Origin: DASRIA01 sp035650255
GTDB lineage: Bacteria; Actinomycetota; Thermoleophilia; Solirubrobacterales; JBBDJG01
Assembly (NCBI GenBank): GCA_035650255.1
Contig: DASRIA010000065.1
Span: 1-57,884 of the forward strand
Direction: 5' to 3'
DNA length: 57,884 nt
The notes beneath the pieces are model-generated. The model worked only from the letters and a program-made list of their open reading frames with translations, was not told where the DNA came from and did not search any database. The position numbers and the translations under genes are program-made. Positions 36,260-44,652 of the stretch are shown here, in pieces (position 1 is the first letter of the stretch; each line of letters starts with the position of its first letter).

Positions 36260-37063
36260 CTAGGCCTCGCCGCCGATCAGCAGCGCGAGCTGGCGCGATT
36301 GCGCGACGAGCGTGCCGTCCGGCGCCCACAGCTCACCCTGCTCGTCGAAGAACCCGTCGCGCACCAGGCGGGTGTGGAAGCGGCCCAGCATCAGCGAGTC
36401 GGGCAACGGCAGGTGGGCGCGGAACATCACGCTCATCTCGATCGTGGGCGCAGGCGCGAGCGCCTTCAAGCGCGGCCAGGGAGCCGGGTACCACGCATCC
36501 GCGAGGACCAGCAGCGTGGTTGCGTCCACCTCGCGCTCCTCGATGAGGCCCAGCCACCCGCCGGTCTCGGCGTGGTCCGCGCCGCTGAAGGCCGGCTCGC
36601 CGAAGCGGCGCTGCATCGTCAGGCGGCCCATGAACGGCGGGCGCCGCTGCAGGCCGGGACCGTTCCCTTTCGAGGTGGCGCGTTCGCCCGGCGGCTCCAC
36701 GTCCGGCATCGGCGCCTCCGAGAGCTCCGGTCCGGGCCAGGGTGCCGAGAACGCCGCGACGCCGAGCGCGATCAGCTTGCCGTCCTGCTCCAGCCGCGCC
36801 GATGCCGTCGTGAGCGAGCGGCCCACGCGCTCGACGACCGGTCGGACGGTGATCGCGCCCGCGTGCGGAGGCCGCAGGAAGTAGACGTTCAGGGACCGCG
36901 GCCGGCGCGCGGGGTCGTCGACGGCCAGCTCCATCCCGCGGTGGACGATCGCCATCACGTATCCGCCCAGCGGCCCGCGCGGCGTCCACCAGTGCTCGAC
37001 GATGTTGCCCTCGTACTCGCCCTCTCCGGTCCGCCGCAGAGCGGTGTCCTCGTCCAGCCCCAT
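36260..37063 (-). CDS. Thioesterase-family protein (TesB/acyl-CoA thioesterase II type)
   Basis: 267 residues from the ATG at 37063; a GTG at 37075 would add 4 residues, but TAGGGT (minus strand 37074-37079) lies 10 bases before the ATG, as at other genes here. The protein shows two hot-dog halves: EGEYEGNIVEHWWTPRGPLGGYVMAIVHRG at the start and later RPRSLNVYFLRPPHAGAITVRP, then the second half after residue 150. Such enzymes hydrolyse acyl-CoA thioesters. Catalytic Asp/Gln/Thr residues cannot be assigned with certainty. Confidence 0.82.
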   Translation of the reverse strand: MGLDEDTALRRTGEGEYEGNIVEHWWTPRGPLGGYVMAIVHRGMELAVDDPARRPRSLNVYFLRPPHAGAITVRPVVERVGRSLTTASARLEQDGKLIALGVAAFSAPWPGPELSEAPMPDVEPPGERATSKGNGPGLQRRPPFMGRLTMQRRFGEPAFSGADHAETGGWLGLIEEREVDATTLLVLADAWYPAPWPRLKALAPAPTIEMSVMFRAHLPLPDSLMLGRFHTRLVRDGFFDEQGELWAPDGTLVAQSRQLALLIGGEA

Positions 37064-37141
37064 TGGACGCGCCACCCTAGAGGAGCACGTTCGTCATAGT
37101 GTGCGACCCGTCACTCCCGCCCATCCACGACAGGTTTGGTG

Positions 37142-37732
37142 ATGATGCCCCGTCTTCGCTCCCTGCTCCTGCCTGCCGCGGTCGCGATCGCGCTTGCTGC
37201 ATCCGGCTGCGGCGACGACGAATCGAACAGCTCCAATCAGGCCACCGTGCAGACGCAGACCGAGGCCGTGCCGACGACGCCCACCACGGAACAGGCGGCC
37301 GAGGCGCCCAAGGCACGGAAGGTCAAGCCGTCCGCCGGCGAGGCCGACCCCGACCGCAAGCCCAAGGTGCCGAAGGGCACCGGCGACCCTCCCACCGAGC
37401 TGGTGGTGCAGGACCTGATCGTCGGCAAGGGCAAGCGCGCGCAGGCCGGCGACATGGTGACCGTGCAGTACGTGGGAGTGCTGTTCAGCAACGGCAAGCA
37501 GTTCGACGCTTCCTGGCAGGGCTCTCGCCCCGGCCCGGGCTTCGACTTCCCGCTCGGCGCCGGCCAGGTGATTCCCGGCTGGGACCAGGGCGTCGCCGGG
37601 ATGCGCGAAGGCGGGCGCCGCAAGCTGATCATCCCGCCGGAGCTGGCCTACGGGGCGCAGGGCTTCCCGCCCGACATCCCGCCCGACGCCGCGCTGATCT
37701 TCGACATCGACCTGGAGAGCACGAGCAGCTAG
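37142..37732 (+). CDS. FKBP-type peptidyl-prolyl isomerase lipoprotein
   Basis: 196 residues from the ATG at 37142 (a second ATG follows). Signal peptide with lipobox LAASGC, so the protein is membrane-anchored outside the cytoplasm. A Thr/Glu/Pro/Lys-rich linker (about 25-80) leads to the FKBP domain (about 100-196) with GDMVTVQYVGVLFSNGKQFD, VIPGWDQGVAGMREGGRRKL and IPPELAYG. These are the active-site residues of the family, which speeds folding of secreted proteins. A typical actinobacterial FKBP lipoprotein. Confidence 0.93.
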   Translation: MMPRLRSLLLPAAVAIALAASGCGDDESNSSNQATVQTQTEAVPTTPTTEQAAEAPKARKVKPSAGEADPDRKPKVPKGTGDPPTELVVQDLIVGKGKRAQAGDMVTVQYVGVLFSNGKQFDASWQGSRPGPGFDFPLGAGQVIPGWDQGVAGMREGGRRKLIIPPELAYGAQGFPPDIPPDAALIFDIDLESTSS

Positions 37733-37739
37733 CTCGCCG

Positions 37740-38567
37740 TCACTCGGCGAAGAACCGCGCCAGCTCCTCGCCGATCCGCTCGGGTGCCTCCTCCTGGAGG
37801 AAGTGGCCGCAGTCGGGCAGCGCCGTGACCTCGGCCTGGGGCAGGTCCCGCTGCACGCGCGCCATCGTCTCGGACACGTCGGGCAGGATGCGGTCGCGCT
37901 CGCCGTAGATGATGCGCACGGGGATCTTCAGCGACGACAGGTTGCGCTCGATCTCGCTGAAGCCCTCGACCTGCAGGCCGATGCCCGCCGCTGCCAGCGC
38001 GCGCCTCGAGTCGTCGTCGCCGAAGGGCTCGCGCACGCCGGCGATCACCTCGGGGGTGAGGCGTGACTCGTCCCCGAGCCCGAGGCGCATCGCGGCCTCG
38101 AGGCCGGCCGGGCTCGTCAGCTGCTCGCGCAGCTCCGGCTCGGTGCACGCCTTGATGAAGGCCATGACGGCTTCGGAGAAGTCCGGATAGAGCAACGTGT
38201 TGAGCAGCGCCAGCTTCGTCACGCGCCCCGGCCGGTTCAGCGTCCAGTGAACGCCGACCGGGCCGCCCAGGTCGTGCACCGCCAGCCCGGCCGCGTCGAT
38301 GCCGAGCGCCTCCAGCAGGCCGTCGAGCGTTGCCTCGAAGAACTCGAAGTCGTAGCCGGCGTCGAGCGGCTTGTCCGACGCGCCGAAGCCCGGCAGGTCC
38401 GGCGCCACGACGCGATTCGCGCGCGCGATCGGGTCCATCACCTTCCGCCACAGGAAGGACGAGGTGGGCCAGCCGTGGAGTAGCAGGACCGGCGGGCCGG
38501 ACCCCAGCTCGCGGTAAGCGACGGTCATCCCGTTCACCTTCACCGTGTCCAACGTCGTGGTGGCCAT
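37740..38567 (-). CDS. Alpha/beta hydrolase with Asp nucleophile (dehalogenase/epoxide hydrolase-like)
   Basis: 275 residues from the ATG at 38567, which has GAGAGGAG upstream. LLLHGWPTSSFLWRKVM (about 28-44) forms the oxyanion loop, and the elbow reads AVHDLGGPVGVHW (about 97-109), with Asp where serine hydrolases have Ser. Haloalkane dehalogenases, fluoroacetate dehalogenases and epoxide hydrolases share this H-D-x-G-G form. The late acid and His are in GERDRILPD and LPDCGHFLQEEAPE. The substrate is unknown. Confidence 0.88.
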   Translation of the reverse strand: MATTTLDTVKVNGMTVAYRELGSGPPVLLLHGWPTSSFLWRKVMDPIARANRVVAPDLPGFGASDKPLDAGYDFEFFEATLDGLLEALGIDAAGLAVHDLGGPVGVHWTLNRPGRVTKLALLNTLLYPDFSEAVMAFIKACTEPELREQLTSPAGLEAAMRLGLGDESRLTPEVIAGVREPFGDDDSRRALAAAGIGLQVEGFSEIERNLSSLKIPVRIIYGERDRILPDVSETMARVQRDLPQAEVTALPDCGHFLQEEAPERIGEELARFFAE

Positions 38568-38694
38568 CGCTGCTCCTCTCGTCGGGTCTGCGGGGAACCG
38601 GCTACCGGACCGGAAGATATCTGCACAGCGCATCCTTCCTTGGCCGCGCGGGTTCTGGGAGTTAGGCTCAACGCAGACCGGAGGGGGTTGCGTC

Positions 38695-39891
38695 ATGAAG
38701 TTGCCAGCGGTCGTCGTGCTCGTGTGCCTGGCCTTGCCCGCGACCGCCACTGCGGCCCGCGTCGAGCTGCGCCCGGGTCCTGTTCCCGGCGAGCACGAGC
38801 TTGTCTACACGGCTGGCGCCGACGAGGTGAACGACGTGCGCCTCCATCGCCAGGCCGGCACGCCCGTGGGATCGGTGTGGAGCGTCCTCGACAACGAGGC
38901 ACCACCAACCGAGCGCGTCCCGCCATGCGCCGAAGGTACCTACTTCATCGTCGGTCCCGGCTCGCACTGCCCGGACGACCACGTTGCGAGCATCGTCGTC
39001 GACCTCGGCGACCGCGACGACGTCGCGCCGGTGGACTCCGGGTTCACCATCATCTACATACCCGTGCGGATTCTCGGCGGCCCGGGCCGCGATCGCATCC
39101 ACATGCACAGCGACGGCGGCAACACGCTCGACGGCGGCCCCGGCGACGACCTCATCGTCTCGGAGGACTGGGCGGGCTACCACCCGAGACAGAGCGGCGC
39201 CGACACGATCCTGGGTGGAGAGGGCGATGACGAGATCAGGACGAAGGACTACGACCGTGACGTCGTCTCCTGCGGGCCGGGGATGGACACGGTGGCCGGT
39301 GACTGGCTCGATGTCGTGGACGAGGACTGCGAGACGGTGACCGGCGCCTACCAGCCCTCGCCGCCACCGGACGTGTGGCAGCGGGCCGACGGCCGCCCAG
39401 TGGGGGTCACGATCAATCGGGCCGCGCGCTACACGAACGACCGCCGGGTGACGCTCACGATCCTGCCACCGCCGGGCGCCACGAGGCTGTTGATCTCCGA
39501 CGACGGCGGGTTCGAGACGTGGTACAGCACCCCGCCCACGGAGACCGAGCGCTACCGCTTCCGGCTCGCGTCATCCGGCTCGGAGCGGCTGCCGAAGACC
39601 GTCTACGTGCGATTCGACCTCGACCTGAACCGCACGTTCACCGACGACATCATCCTCGACCAGCGCCGGCCCAGAGTTCTGCGCGCGCGCCTGCACGGTG
39701 CGCACCGCGTCACGCTGCGGGCGCGCGACGCGATGTCGGGCGTCAGGTCGGCGCAGTTCGCGCGCGTGCGCAAGCGCCCTTGGGCGGCGGTGAGGTTCGG
39801 TCAGCGGCTCATGGTGCGGCGCGCGCCGAAGTGGGTGCGCGTCCGCGATCGCGCGGGCAACGTATCGCGCTGGCAGCGCGTCAGCGGTTAG
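38695..39891 (+). CDS. Secreted protein with RTX-like calcium-binding repeats
   Basis: 398 residues from the ATG at 38695, with GGAGGGGG upstream. A signal peptide (MKLPAVVVLVCLALPATA) is followed by a repeat region (about 125-190) with GGPGRDRIHMHSDGG, DGGPGDDLIVSED and LGGEGDDEIRTKDYD: glycine/aspartate-rich nonapeptide-like units as in RTX calcium-binding proteins. The C-terminal 170 residues look like beta sandwiches (VTLTILPPPGATRLLISDDGG, then VRVRDRAGNVSRWQ). No enzyme domain is seen. It shares a TTAG stop with the convergent TetR gene. Confidence 0.82.
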   Translation: MKLPAVVVLVCLALPATATAARVELRPGPVPGEHELVYTAGADEVNDVRLHRQAGTPVGSVWSVLDNEAPPTERVPPCAEGTYFIVGPGSHCPDDHVASIVVDLGDRDDVAPVDSGFTIIYIPVRILGGPGRDRIHMHSDGGNTLDGGPGDDLIVSEDWAGYHPRQSGADTILGGEGDDEIRTKDYDRDVVSCGPGMDTVAGDWLDVVDEDCETVTGAYQPSPPPDVWQRADGRPVGVTINRAARYTNDRRVTLTILPPPGATRLLISDDGGFETWYSTPPTETERYRFRLASSGSERLPKTVYVRFDLDLNRTFTDDIILDQRRPRVLRARLHGAHRVTLRARDAMSGVRSAQFARVRKRPWAAVRFGQRLMVRRAPKWVRVRDRAGNVSRWQRVSG

Positions 39892-40484
39892 CCGGCCCGT
39901 TCCGCAAGCGCCGCGCGCAGCGCGACCGCCGCCGTCGCGCCGGCGGCCTGCATGGGCTCGGTGCTGCGCGCTGCGCGGCTCAACATGAACCCGCCCTCGA
40001 TGAGCGCGACGAGCGAGATCGCGAGCGCCCGCGCGCGGGGCGCATCGAGGCCGGCCTGCACGCCGCGCTCGGTCGCGGCGGCGATCCAGCTCTCGAACAC
40101 GTCGTCGGTGGCGCCTCGCAGGGTCTCGTTCGTGCTCGCGACCTCGAGCGCGACGGTCGCGATCGGGCACGCGTCGGCGTAGTCGGTGGCGACCAGCGTC
40201 TGCGCGGCGCCGTCGAAGAAGTCCCGCACCCCGGTCTCGAAGTCGGGCGCCTCGTCCGCGATGGTCTCGAACAGCCGCAGGAAGAACGCCCCCGCCACGC
40301 GGATCACCTCGTCGCCCAACTGCTCCTTGCCCCCGGGGAAGAAGTGGTAGACGGACCCGAACGGCGCCTCGGCTGCCGCCACGATCTGCTTCATGCCCGT
40401 GCCGGCATAGCCCTGGCGCCGGAAGAGCTCGGCGCTCGCGAACACGATCCGGTCCCTGGTGCCAACCCGCTCCTGCGTCGCCAT
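39888..40484 (-). CDS. TetR/AcrR-family transcriptional regulator
   Basis: 198 residues from the ATG at 40484, which has GGAGGA upstream; a longer start at 40529 has no ribosome site. The DNA-binding helix-turn-helix is in residues about 9-55: RDRIVFASAELFRRQGYAGTG and IVAAAEAPFGSVYHFFPGGKE. The C-terminal domain (about 80-198) would bind a small ligand. It is divergent from a small membrane-protein gene, with a palindrome (40530-40549) between them that is the likely operator for both. Confidence 0.92.
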   Translation of the reverse strand: MATQERVGTRDRIVFASAELFRRQGYAGTGMKQIVAAAEAPFGSVYHFFPGGKEQLGDEVIRVAGAFFLRLFETIADEAPDFETGVRDFFDGAAQTLVATDYADACPIATVALEVASTNETLRGATDDVFESWIAAATERGVQAGLDAPRARALAISLVALIEGGFMLSRAARSTEPMQAAGATAAVALRAALAERAG

Positions 40485-40529
40485 CTCGCTCCTCCGTCGT
40501 CGCTTCGCCCTGCGCATGGTAGGGTACAC

Positions 40530-40549
40530 GCTAGAGCGATCTATCTAGC
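40530..40549. promoter_or_regulatory. Likely TetR operator (palindrome)
   Basis: GCTAGA (40530-40535) and TCTAGC (40544-40549) are perfect inverted arms with 8 bases between; a nested TAGA/TCTA pair overlaps. It lies between the divergent TetR and membrane-protein genes, as expected for autoregulation. Confidence 0.65.
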
Positions 40550-40582
40550 AACGCGAAGAGACGAGCACCAGAGGAGGCCCAC

Positions 40583-40987
40583 ATGGCCGCGCAGAACCCC
40601 CTTCAGCTGCTCCGCTGGATCATCGGATTCGGGATCCTCTCGACGGGCCTGCACTTCACGCACAACTTCGTGGCGGTCGACCAGTATCCCGACGACCTCG
40701 TCGGCGGCGATGTGGTGCGGGCCGCGATCTTGGTCTCCTGGCCGCTGTTCACGCTGCTCGCGCTCCGTGCCTACCGCCTGTACGCGCAGGGCCGGCTCCG
40801 CGAGGCCCGGCCGCTGCTCTTCGGCTACGCCTTCTTCTGCCTGACCACGGCCGGCCACTTCCTGGACGGGGTGCCGGACATCGCGCCCTTCTGGTTCGCG
40901 ACGATCTTCACCGACGTGCTCGCGGGGATCCTCGTGCTTGGGTTCACCGTCTCGCTGTCGCGGCCGCCGGCGCCGCGACGAGCCTAG
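40583..40987 (+). CDS. Small four-helix membrane protein
   Basis: 134 residues with GAGGAGG before the ATG. Four membrane helices (about 8-27, 42-63, 73-93, 104-126), conserved-looking HFTHNFVAVDQYP and TAGHFLDGVPDIAPFWF segments with several His and Asp residues. No family is recognised with certainty. Placed divergently from the TetR gene across a shared operator, so it is probably that regulator's target. Confidence 0.8.
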   Translation: MAAQNPLQLLRWIIGFGILSTGLHFTHNFVAVDQYPDDLVGGDVVRAAILVSWPLFTLLALRAYRLYAQGRLREARPLLFGYAFFCLTTAGHFLDGVPDIAPFWFATIFTDVLAGILVLGFTVSLSRPPAPRRA

Positions 40988-40988
40988 G

Positions 40989-41405
40989 CTAGGAGCGCGA
41001 GCTCTCCTCGAAGCGCTCGATCCCGTCGTCGGGGATCGGCTCCCACGGCGCCGCGTACCGTACGAACTGGCGCCACGTGAGCGGCACGCCGGGGTCGGTG
41101 TCGAACGCGCTCATGCGCACGCTCATCTGCGTGTGATCGTCCGGGTTGCGGCTGAACAGATGCGAGCCGCACTCGCCGCAGAAGCACTTGGCGAAGCCTC
41201 CCTCCGGATGGCGCCAGCACTTGACGAGATCCTCGCCCTGGAGCAGCTCGAAGCTGCTCCCATCCACCCGCGCCTGCGCCGAGGAGCCGCCGCCCGTGCG
41301 CCGCTGGCAACGTGTGCAGTGGCAATACCCGGCCGAGGACGGCGCCTCGCTGAGCCGAAAGCGCACGCCGCCGCAGAGACAGCCGCCGGTGAGGACGGGT
41401 TCCAT
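40989..41405 (-). CDS. GFA-family (CENP-V/GFA domain) zinc protein
   Basis: 138 residues, ATG start. The zinc ligands of the fold are present: GGCLCGGVRF, YCHCTRCQRRTGG, and KCFCGECGSHLFSRN. The family includes the glutathione-dependent formaldehyde-activating enzyme, though most members have no proven activity. The C-terminal RMSAFDTDPGVPLTW is also typical. The stop lies 2 bases from the stop of the convergent membrane-protein gene. Confidence 0.9.
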   Translation of the reverse strand: MEPVLTGGCLCGGVRFRLSEAPSSAGYCHCTRCQRRTGGGSSAQARVDGSSFELLQGEDLVKCWRHPEGGFAKCFCGECGSHLFSRNPDDHTQMSVRMSAFDTDPGVPLTWRQFVRYAAPWEPIPDDGIERFEESSRS

Positions 41406-41429
41406 CGCGCAGGGAAGGATATTGGCGGC

Positions 41430-42500
41430 TCAGCGGTGCAGGCCCGCATCGGCGCAACCAGCCTCCAGGGAGTCGAGGCCGAACGCCTCGACCGGCCCGA
41501 GGGGTCCTGCGCGGTCGAGTCCCAATGCCGCGCGCGCGGCGCCCCACGCGAGGATGCGCGCCGTGAAGTCGTAGCCGTTGCCCGCGCTCAGACGGGCCCG
41601 CGCGATCTCGGCGCCGCCGCCGTCGTACGCCAGCGCCGCCACGTGCCAGGTCGTGCCGGCCCTGGTCTGCGGGTCGGGCCCGCCGGTGGACCCGCTCGCG
41701 AGGGCGGTCACAGCACGCCGGAGCCCCGGGAGGCGGCGCGCGCCGGCGCCGATCACCGACAGGGCTTGCAGCGGCCGCGATGCGCGGCCGAACCAGCCCA
41801 GGTATGTGTTGACCTCGCGCAGCCGCGGGTGCGTGCGCGGCAACGCGTAGTGCTCCGACGACGCGGCCGAGAGCGCAGTCCGCCGGCGTCCGTCCACGTC
41901 GAAGGTGCGCACACGGGCGCCGCCGCGCTCGGTCCGGATGCCGTTGCGCCAGGCAAACCCCGGTTCGAGCAGTGCTCCCGCCATGGACGCGCGCGTACCG
42001 CCGCTCATCCAGCCACGCGCGTCGCCCGTGATGAAGTAGCCGACGTCGACACGCGCCGCATCGGGTGCTTCGCGCAGCGCGAGCTCGGCGGCGAGGTTGC
42101 CCGGGACGGACTCCCAGCCGAATGCGGTCAGCAGCGGGATGCGCGCACGAGCGTGCCGCTCGAACACGCGACGCACGAAAGCCGGCTCGGCGGCGCAGTC
42201 GAGATAGGCGCCGGCGCCGGCATCGACGGCGGCGTGGACGGCCGCGTCGCCCCAGCGGCCGAACGGGCCCACGGTCGACACGAGCACGTCTCCCGGCGCG
42301 ACCAGCGCGCGGAGCGTGTCCTCGCTCCGTACGTCGGCGAGCGCGGTCTCGAGCCCGCCCAGCTCCTGCGCCAGCGCTGCCAGCGGCGCGGGCCGGCGGC
42401 CCGCCAGCACAGGCCGCTCGCCGCGCGCCACCATCGCCTCGGCGGTGAGCCGCCCGGTGTAGCCGGTCGCGCCGAGGAGCACGATGCGCGCGGCGCTCAT
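41430..42500 (-). CDS. Saccharopine dehydrogenase-like trans-acting enoyl reductase
   Basis: 356 residues from the ATG at 42500, which overlaps the upstream gene's TGA by 4 bases. The N-terminal nucleotide motif IVLLGATGYTGRLTAEAMV (about 5-23) and GRRPAPLAALAQEL, then STVGPFGRWGDAAVHAAVDAG and YLDCAAEPAFVR, follow the saccharopine dehydrogenase NADP-binding family, whose actinobacterial members include the trans-acting enoyl reductases of lipid biosynthesis. The substrate is not known. Coupled to a split-barrel flavoprotein-like gene. Confidence 0.86.
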   Translation of the reverse strand: MSAARIVLLGATGYTGRLTAEAMVARGERPVLAGRRPAPLAALAQELGGLETALADVRSEDTLRALVAPGDVLVSTVGPFGRWGDAAVHAAVDAGAGAYLDCAAEPAFVRRVFERHARARIPLLTAFGWESVPGNLAAELALREAPDAARVDVGYFITGDARGWMSGGTRASMAGALLEPGFAWRNGIRTERGGARVRTFDVDGRRRTALSAASSEHYALPRTHPRLREVNTYLGWFGRASRPLQALSVIGAGARRLPGLRRAVTALASGSTGGPDPQTRAGTTWHVAALAYDGGGAEIARARLSAGNGYDFTARILAWGAARAALGLDRAGPLGPVEAFGLDSLEAGCADAGLHR

Positions 42501-43348
42501 CGGTATGAATCGACGTCGATGCCGGAGCGCCGCGCCTGGCGCATGCCCCGCCGCGTGCCGTAGCCCGCCACGGCGTTGAAGACGAAGCGTGAAGCGGGCC
42601 ACCGGTACCACGCTCTCGTGTGAGGCGCATAGACGATGTCCTCGCCGGTCCGCTCCAGCCAGCCGGTGTGACGGTGCTGCTCCTGCCCGTACACATGGCG
42701 GCTGAAGCTGTGCGCGGTCAACCCCGCACGGCGGCCTCCGGGAGGAACGAGGCCTGCCCGGTCCTCGAGCACGATGCCCTCCCGCACCGTCCCGCGCACC
42801 GTCACCGGGACGACGACCGGGAAGCCGTCGGCGCCGGTCCAGCCGAGCAGGACGTGTGGCAGCCGGCGCGCCCTCCGCGCGACCGCGCGGTGGTTGACTC
42901 GCGGTCCGGTGCCGCGCGCGGGAGGGCTCTGCGCGGCGGGAGGGTGCTCGGGCAATTGCGGGCCCAGCACGTGATGAGCACCGTGACACGCGAGGTCGGG
43001 CCAGACGACGATCCGCTCCACGGACGCGACGACGTTCACCCGCTCGTGGTAGTCGCGCAACCACCAGTTCCACAGTCGCCCGGCATCGAGTGGCTGCCCT
43101 CCGACGAGCTCCCACTGGTCGCCGAGCGCGCCGTACCAGTCGTGGCCGCCGATGGCGGCGACGCCCTGGACCAGCACGTACTCCGGCCGCTCGCTGCGAC
43201 CGTGCGCCCTCGTGTGGAAGGCAAGCGCGACCCGCGGGTTGCGGCGGATGCGCTCGAGCTTGCGCCACATCGCGATCGAGCTGTTCACGGCCACCGTCCC
43301 TGCATCGCGGTCGTGGATGGCGAAGTTCGACAGCGGGCTCAGGACCAC
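42497..43348 (-). CDS. Pyridoxamine-phosphate-oxidase-like split-barrel protein, start uncertain
   Basis: 283 residues from the GTG at 43348. NSSIAMWRKLERIRRNPRVALAF and PEYVLVQGVAAI fit the flavin split-barrel fold (PNPOx/deazaflavin type). The reading frame stays open and protein-like for 35 more codons upstream (about TIYWPDSVEEILGGDLAVAL) up to a TGA at 43454-43456, but it has no ATG, GTG or TTG. Either translation begins at a rare codon such as ATC, or the 5-prime end has shifted or decayed. The likely MarR operator begins at the boundary. ATGA overlap with the enoyl-reductase gene. Confidence 0.68.
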   Translation of the reverse strand: MVLSPLSNFAIHDRDAGTVAVNSSIAMWRKLERIRRNPRVALAFHTRAHGRSERPEYVLVQGVAAIGGHDWYGALGDQWELVGGQPLDAGRLWNWWLRDYHERVNVVASVERIVVWPDLACHGAHHVLGPQLPEHPPAAQSPPARGTGPRVNHRAVARRARRLPHVLLGWTGADGFPVVVPVTVRGTVREGIVLEDRAGLVPPGGRRAGLTAHSFSRHVYGQEQHRHTGWLERTGEDIVYAPHTRAWYRWPASRFVFNAVAGYGTRRGMRQARRSGIDVDSYR

Positions 43349-43452
43349 GCCGTGCGCCGGGGTCGTATGGGCGAGCGCGACGGCCAGGTCGCCGCCGAGG
43401 ATTTCCTCGACGCTGTCCGGCCAGTAGATGGTGGCGTGCGAATTGATGGCAT

Positions 43453-43471
43453 ATCACGCAATACCCGTGAT
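43453..43471. promoter_or_regulatory. Likely MarR operator (palindrome)
   Basis: ATCACG (43453-43458) and CGTGAT (43466-43471) are perfect inverted arms spaced by 7 bases; TGATGG (43444-43449) and CCATCA (43472-43477) extend the symmetry with an offset. It sits between the divergent MarR gene and the split-barrel gene, the usual place for MarR autoregulation. Confidence 0.7.
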
Positions 43472-43500
43472 CCATCATCTATTAACGCTATGTTGGAAAG

Positions 43501-43959
43501 GTGGACCAGCTCTTCGAGTTTGCCCTGTCGGTGAAGGCCATCCAGCGCGAGCTCGAGCGGCGGATCAACGAGGCGATGAGCCCGCTCGGCCTGACCGCGG
43601 CCCAGGCCGACGCGCTGGCCGTGATCGGGCAGGCCGGTCCGCTGTCGCTGAAGGAGCTGGGCGAGCTGCTGATCGCCGAGGCCGGGCACCCGAGCCGGCT
43701 GGTCGACAGGCTGGTCGAGGCCGGCCTCGTGGAGCGCCGCGCGGCCGGAGACGACCGCCGCCGGGTGATCCTGTCCTTGACGCGCCGCGGCCGGGGGCTC
43801 GAGAAGCGGATCGCCCGTGCCCGCGGGGAGGTCCTCGACCTCGCCCGCGAGCTGATCGGCGACCGGGACATCGACCCGGCACTGGAGGTGATCCGGGAGC
43901 TGGTGCAGTTCACCGCCTATGCGGAGCTGATCAGGCGGCGCAGCGAGCTGCTCGCGTAA
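43501..43959 (+). CDS. MarR-family transcriptional regulator
   Basis: 152 residues; the GTG start follows GGAAAG. The winged helix-turn-helix spans about residues 30-100: LTAAQADALAVIGQAGPLSL, GHPSRLVDRLVEAGLVER and the wing DDRRRVILSLTRRGR. The N- and C-terminal helices form the dimer interface. The palindrome at 43453-43471 is probably its operator, controlling itself and the split-barrel/enoyl-reductase pair. The ligand is unknown. Confidence 0.93.
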   Translation: MDQLFEFALSVKAIQRELERRINEAMSPLGLTAAQADALAVIGQAGPLSLKELGELLIAEAGHPSRLVDRLVEAGLVERRAAGDDRRRVILSLTRRGRGLEKRIARARGEVLDLARELIGDRDIDPALEVIRELVQFTAYAELIRRRSELLA

Positions 43960-44008
43960 CGCACAGGCCGGCATCAAACGGGCAAGCACGTGTCTTGCGG
44001 ACGCTCGC

Positions 44009-44037
44009 TTGACCCTTCGCCATATTGGCTTTAGGCT
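44009..44037 (+). promoter_or_regulatory. Housekeeping-type promoter of the TetR-glycosyltransferase operon
   Basis: TTGACC (44009-44014), a 17-base spacer, and TAGGCT (44032-44037). The ATG at 44050 is 12 bases after the -10 element, so the leader would be about 5 bases or absent. Confidence 0.65.
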
Positions 44038-44049
44038 ACATCAAGCGAA

Positions 44050-44652
44050 ATGGTCACCGGAGTCGCCGGAAGGCGGAAGTATCGGATGGTCGCCCGAGCC
44101 GAGGCCGCGGCGGCCACCCGGGAGCGGTTGCTCGAATCGGCCTGGCAGCGTTTCTCGGAGCGGCCGTACGAGTTGGTCCGCCTCGCGGACATCGCGGCCG
44201 ATGCCGGCGTGACGGCGCAGACGCTCCATGCCCATTTCGGTACGAAGGACGACCTGTTCGTCTCAGCTTGGCTCTGGGCAGTCGGGCCGGAGGGCGCCCG
44301 CCGCGACAGCGCTCCGGTCGGTGACGTGCGCGAAGCGGTGCGGCTCCTCTACGCGTCCTATGAACGTCAGGGCGATGGGGTCTTGCGCTTGCTGGCCGCG
44401 GAGGACCGCATCCCCGCCGTACACGAGATGGCCGAAAGTGGGCGCGCCTGGCATCGCTCCTGGGTGGAGCGGACGTTCGCTCCCCTGCTGACCGGCGTGA
44501 AGGGCGCGGCGCGCGAGCGCCGGCTGGTCGCGCTGGTCGTGGCGACCGATCTGCTGGTCTGGAAATTGCTGCGTCGCGAAATGGGGCTCGGTCGCGCGAC
44601 GGCCGAGCGAATTGTGATCGAGATGATCACCGCAACGAAAGGCGTGTCCTAA
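44050..44652 (+). CDS. TetR/AcrR-family transcriptional regulator
   Basis: 200 residues. The helix-turn-helix is in RAEAAAATRERLLESAWQRF and VRLADIAADAGVTAQTLHAHFGTKDDLF (about 15-62). The first 12 residues (to KYRM) could be trimmed by an ATG at 44086, but the KYRM segment is common in this subfamily. The glycosyltransferase gene begins at the base after this gene's TAA, so the regulator and a GT1 enzyme are one transcription unit, which suggests it responds to the glycosylated compound or its precursor. Confidence 0.9.
   Translation: MVTGVAGRRKYRMVARAEAAAATRERLLESAWQRFSERPYELVRLADIAADAGVTAQTLHAHFGTKDDLFVSAWLWAVGPEGARRDSAPVGDVREAVRLLYASYERQGDGVLRLLAAEDRIPAVHEMAESGRAWHRSWVERTFAPLLTGVKGAARERRLVALVVATDLLVWKLLRREMGLGRATAERIVIEMITATKGVS

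Noticed and set aside
41430..43478. A single 682-residue gene fusing an unknown N-domain to the enoyl reductase
   Set aside because: The N-terminal part is an out-of-frame shadow of the split-barrel gene; the reductase starts cleanly at 42500 with an ATGA overlap.
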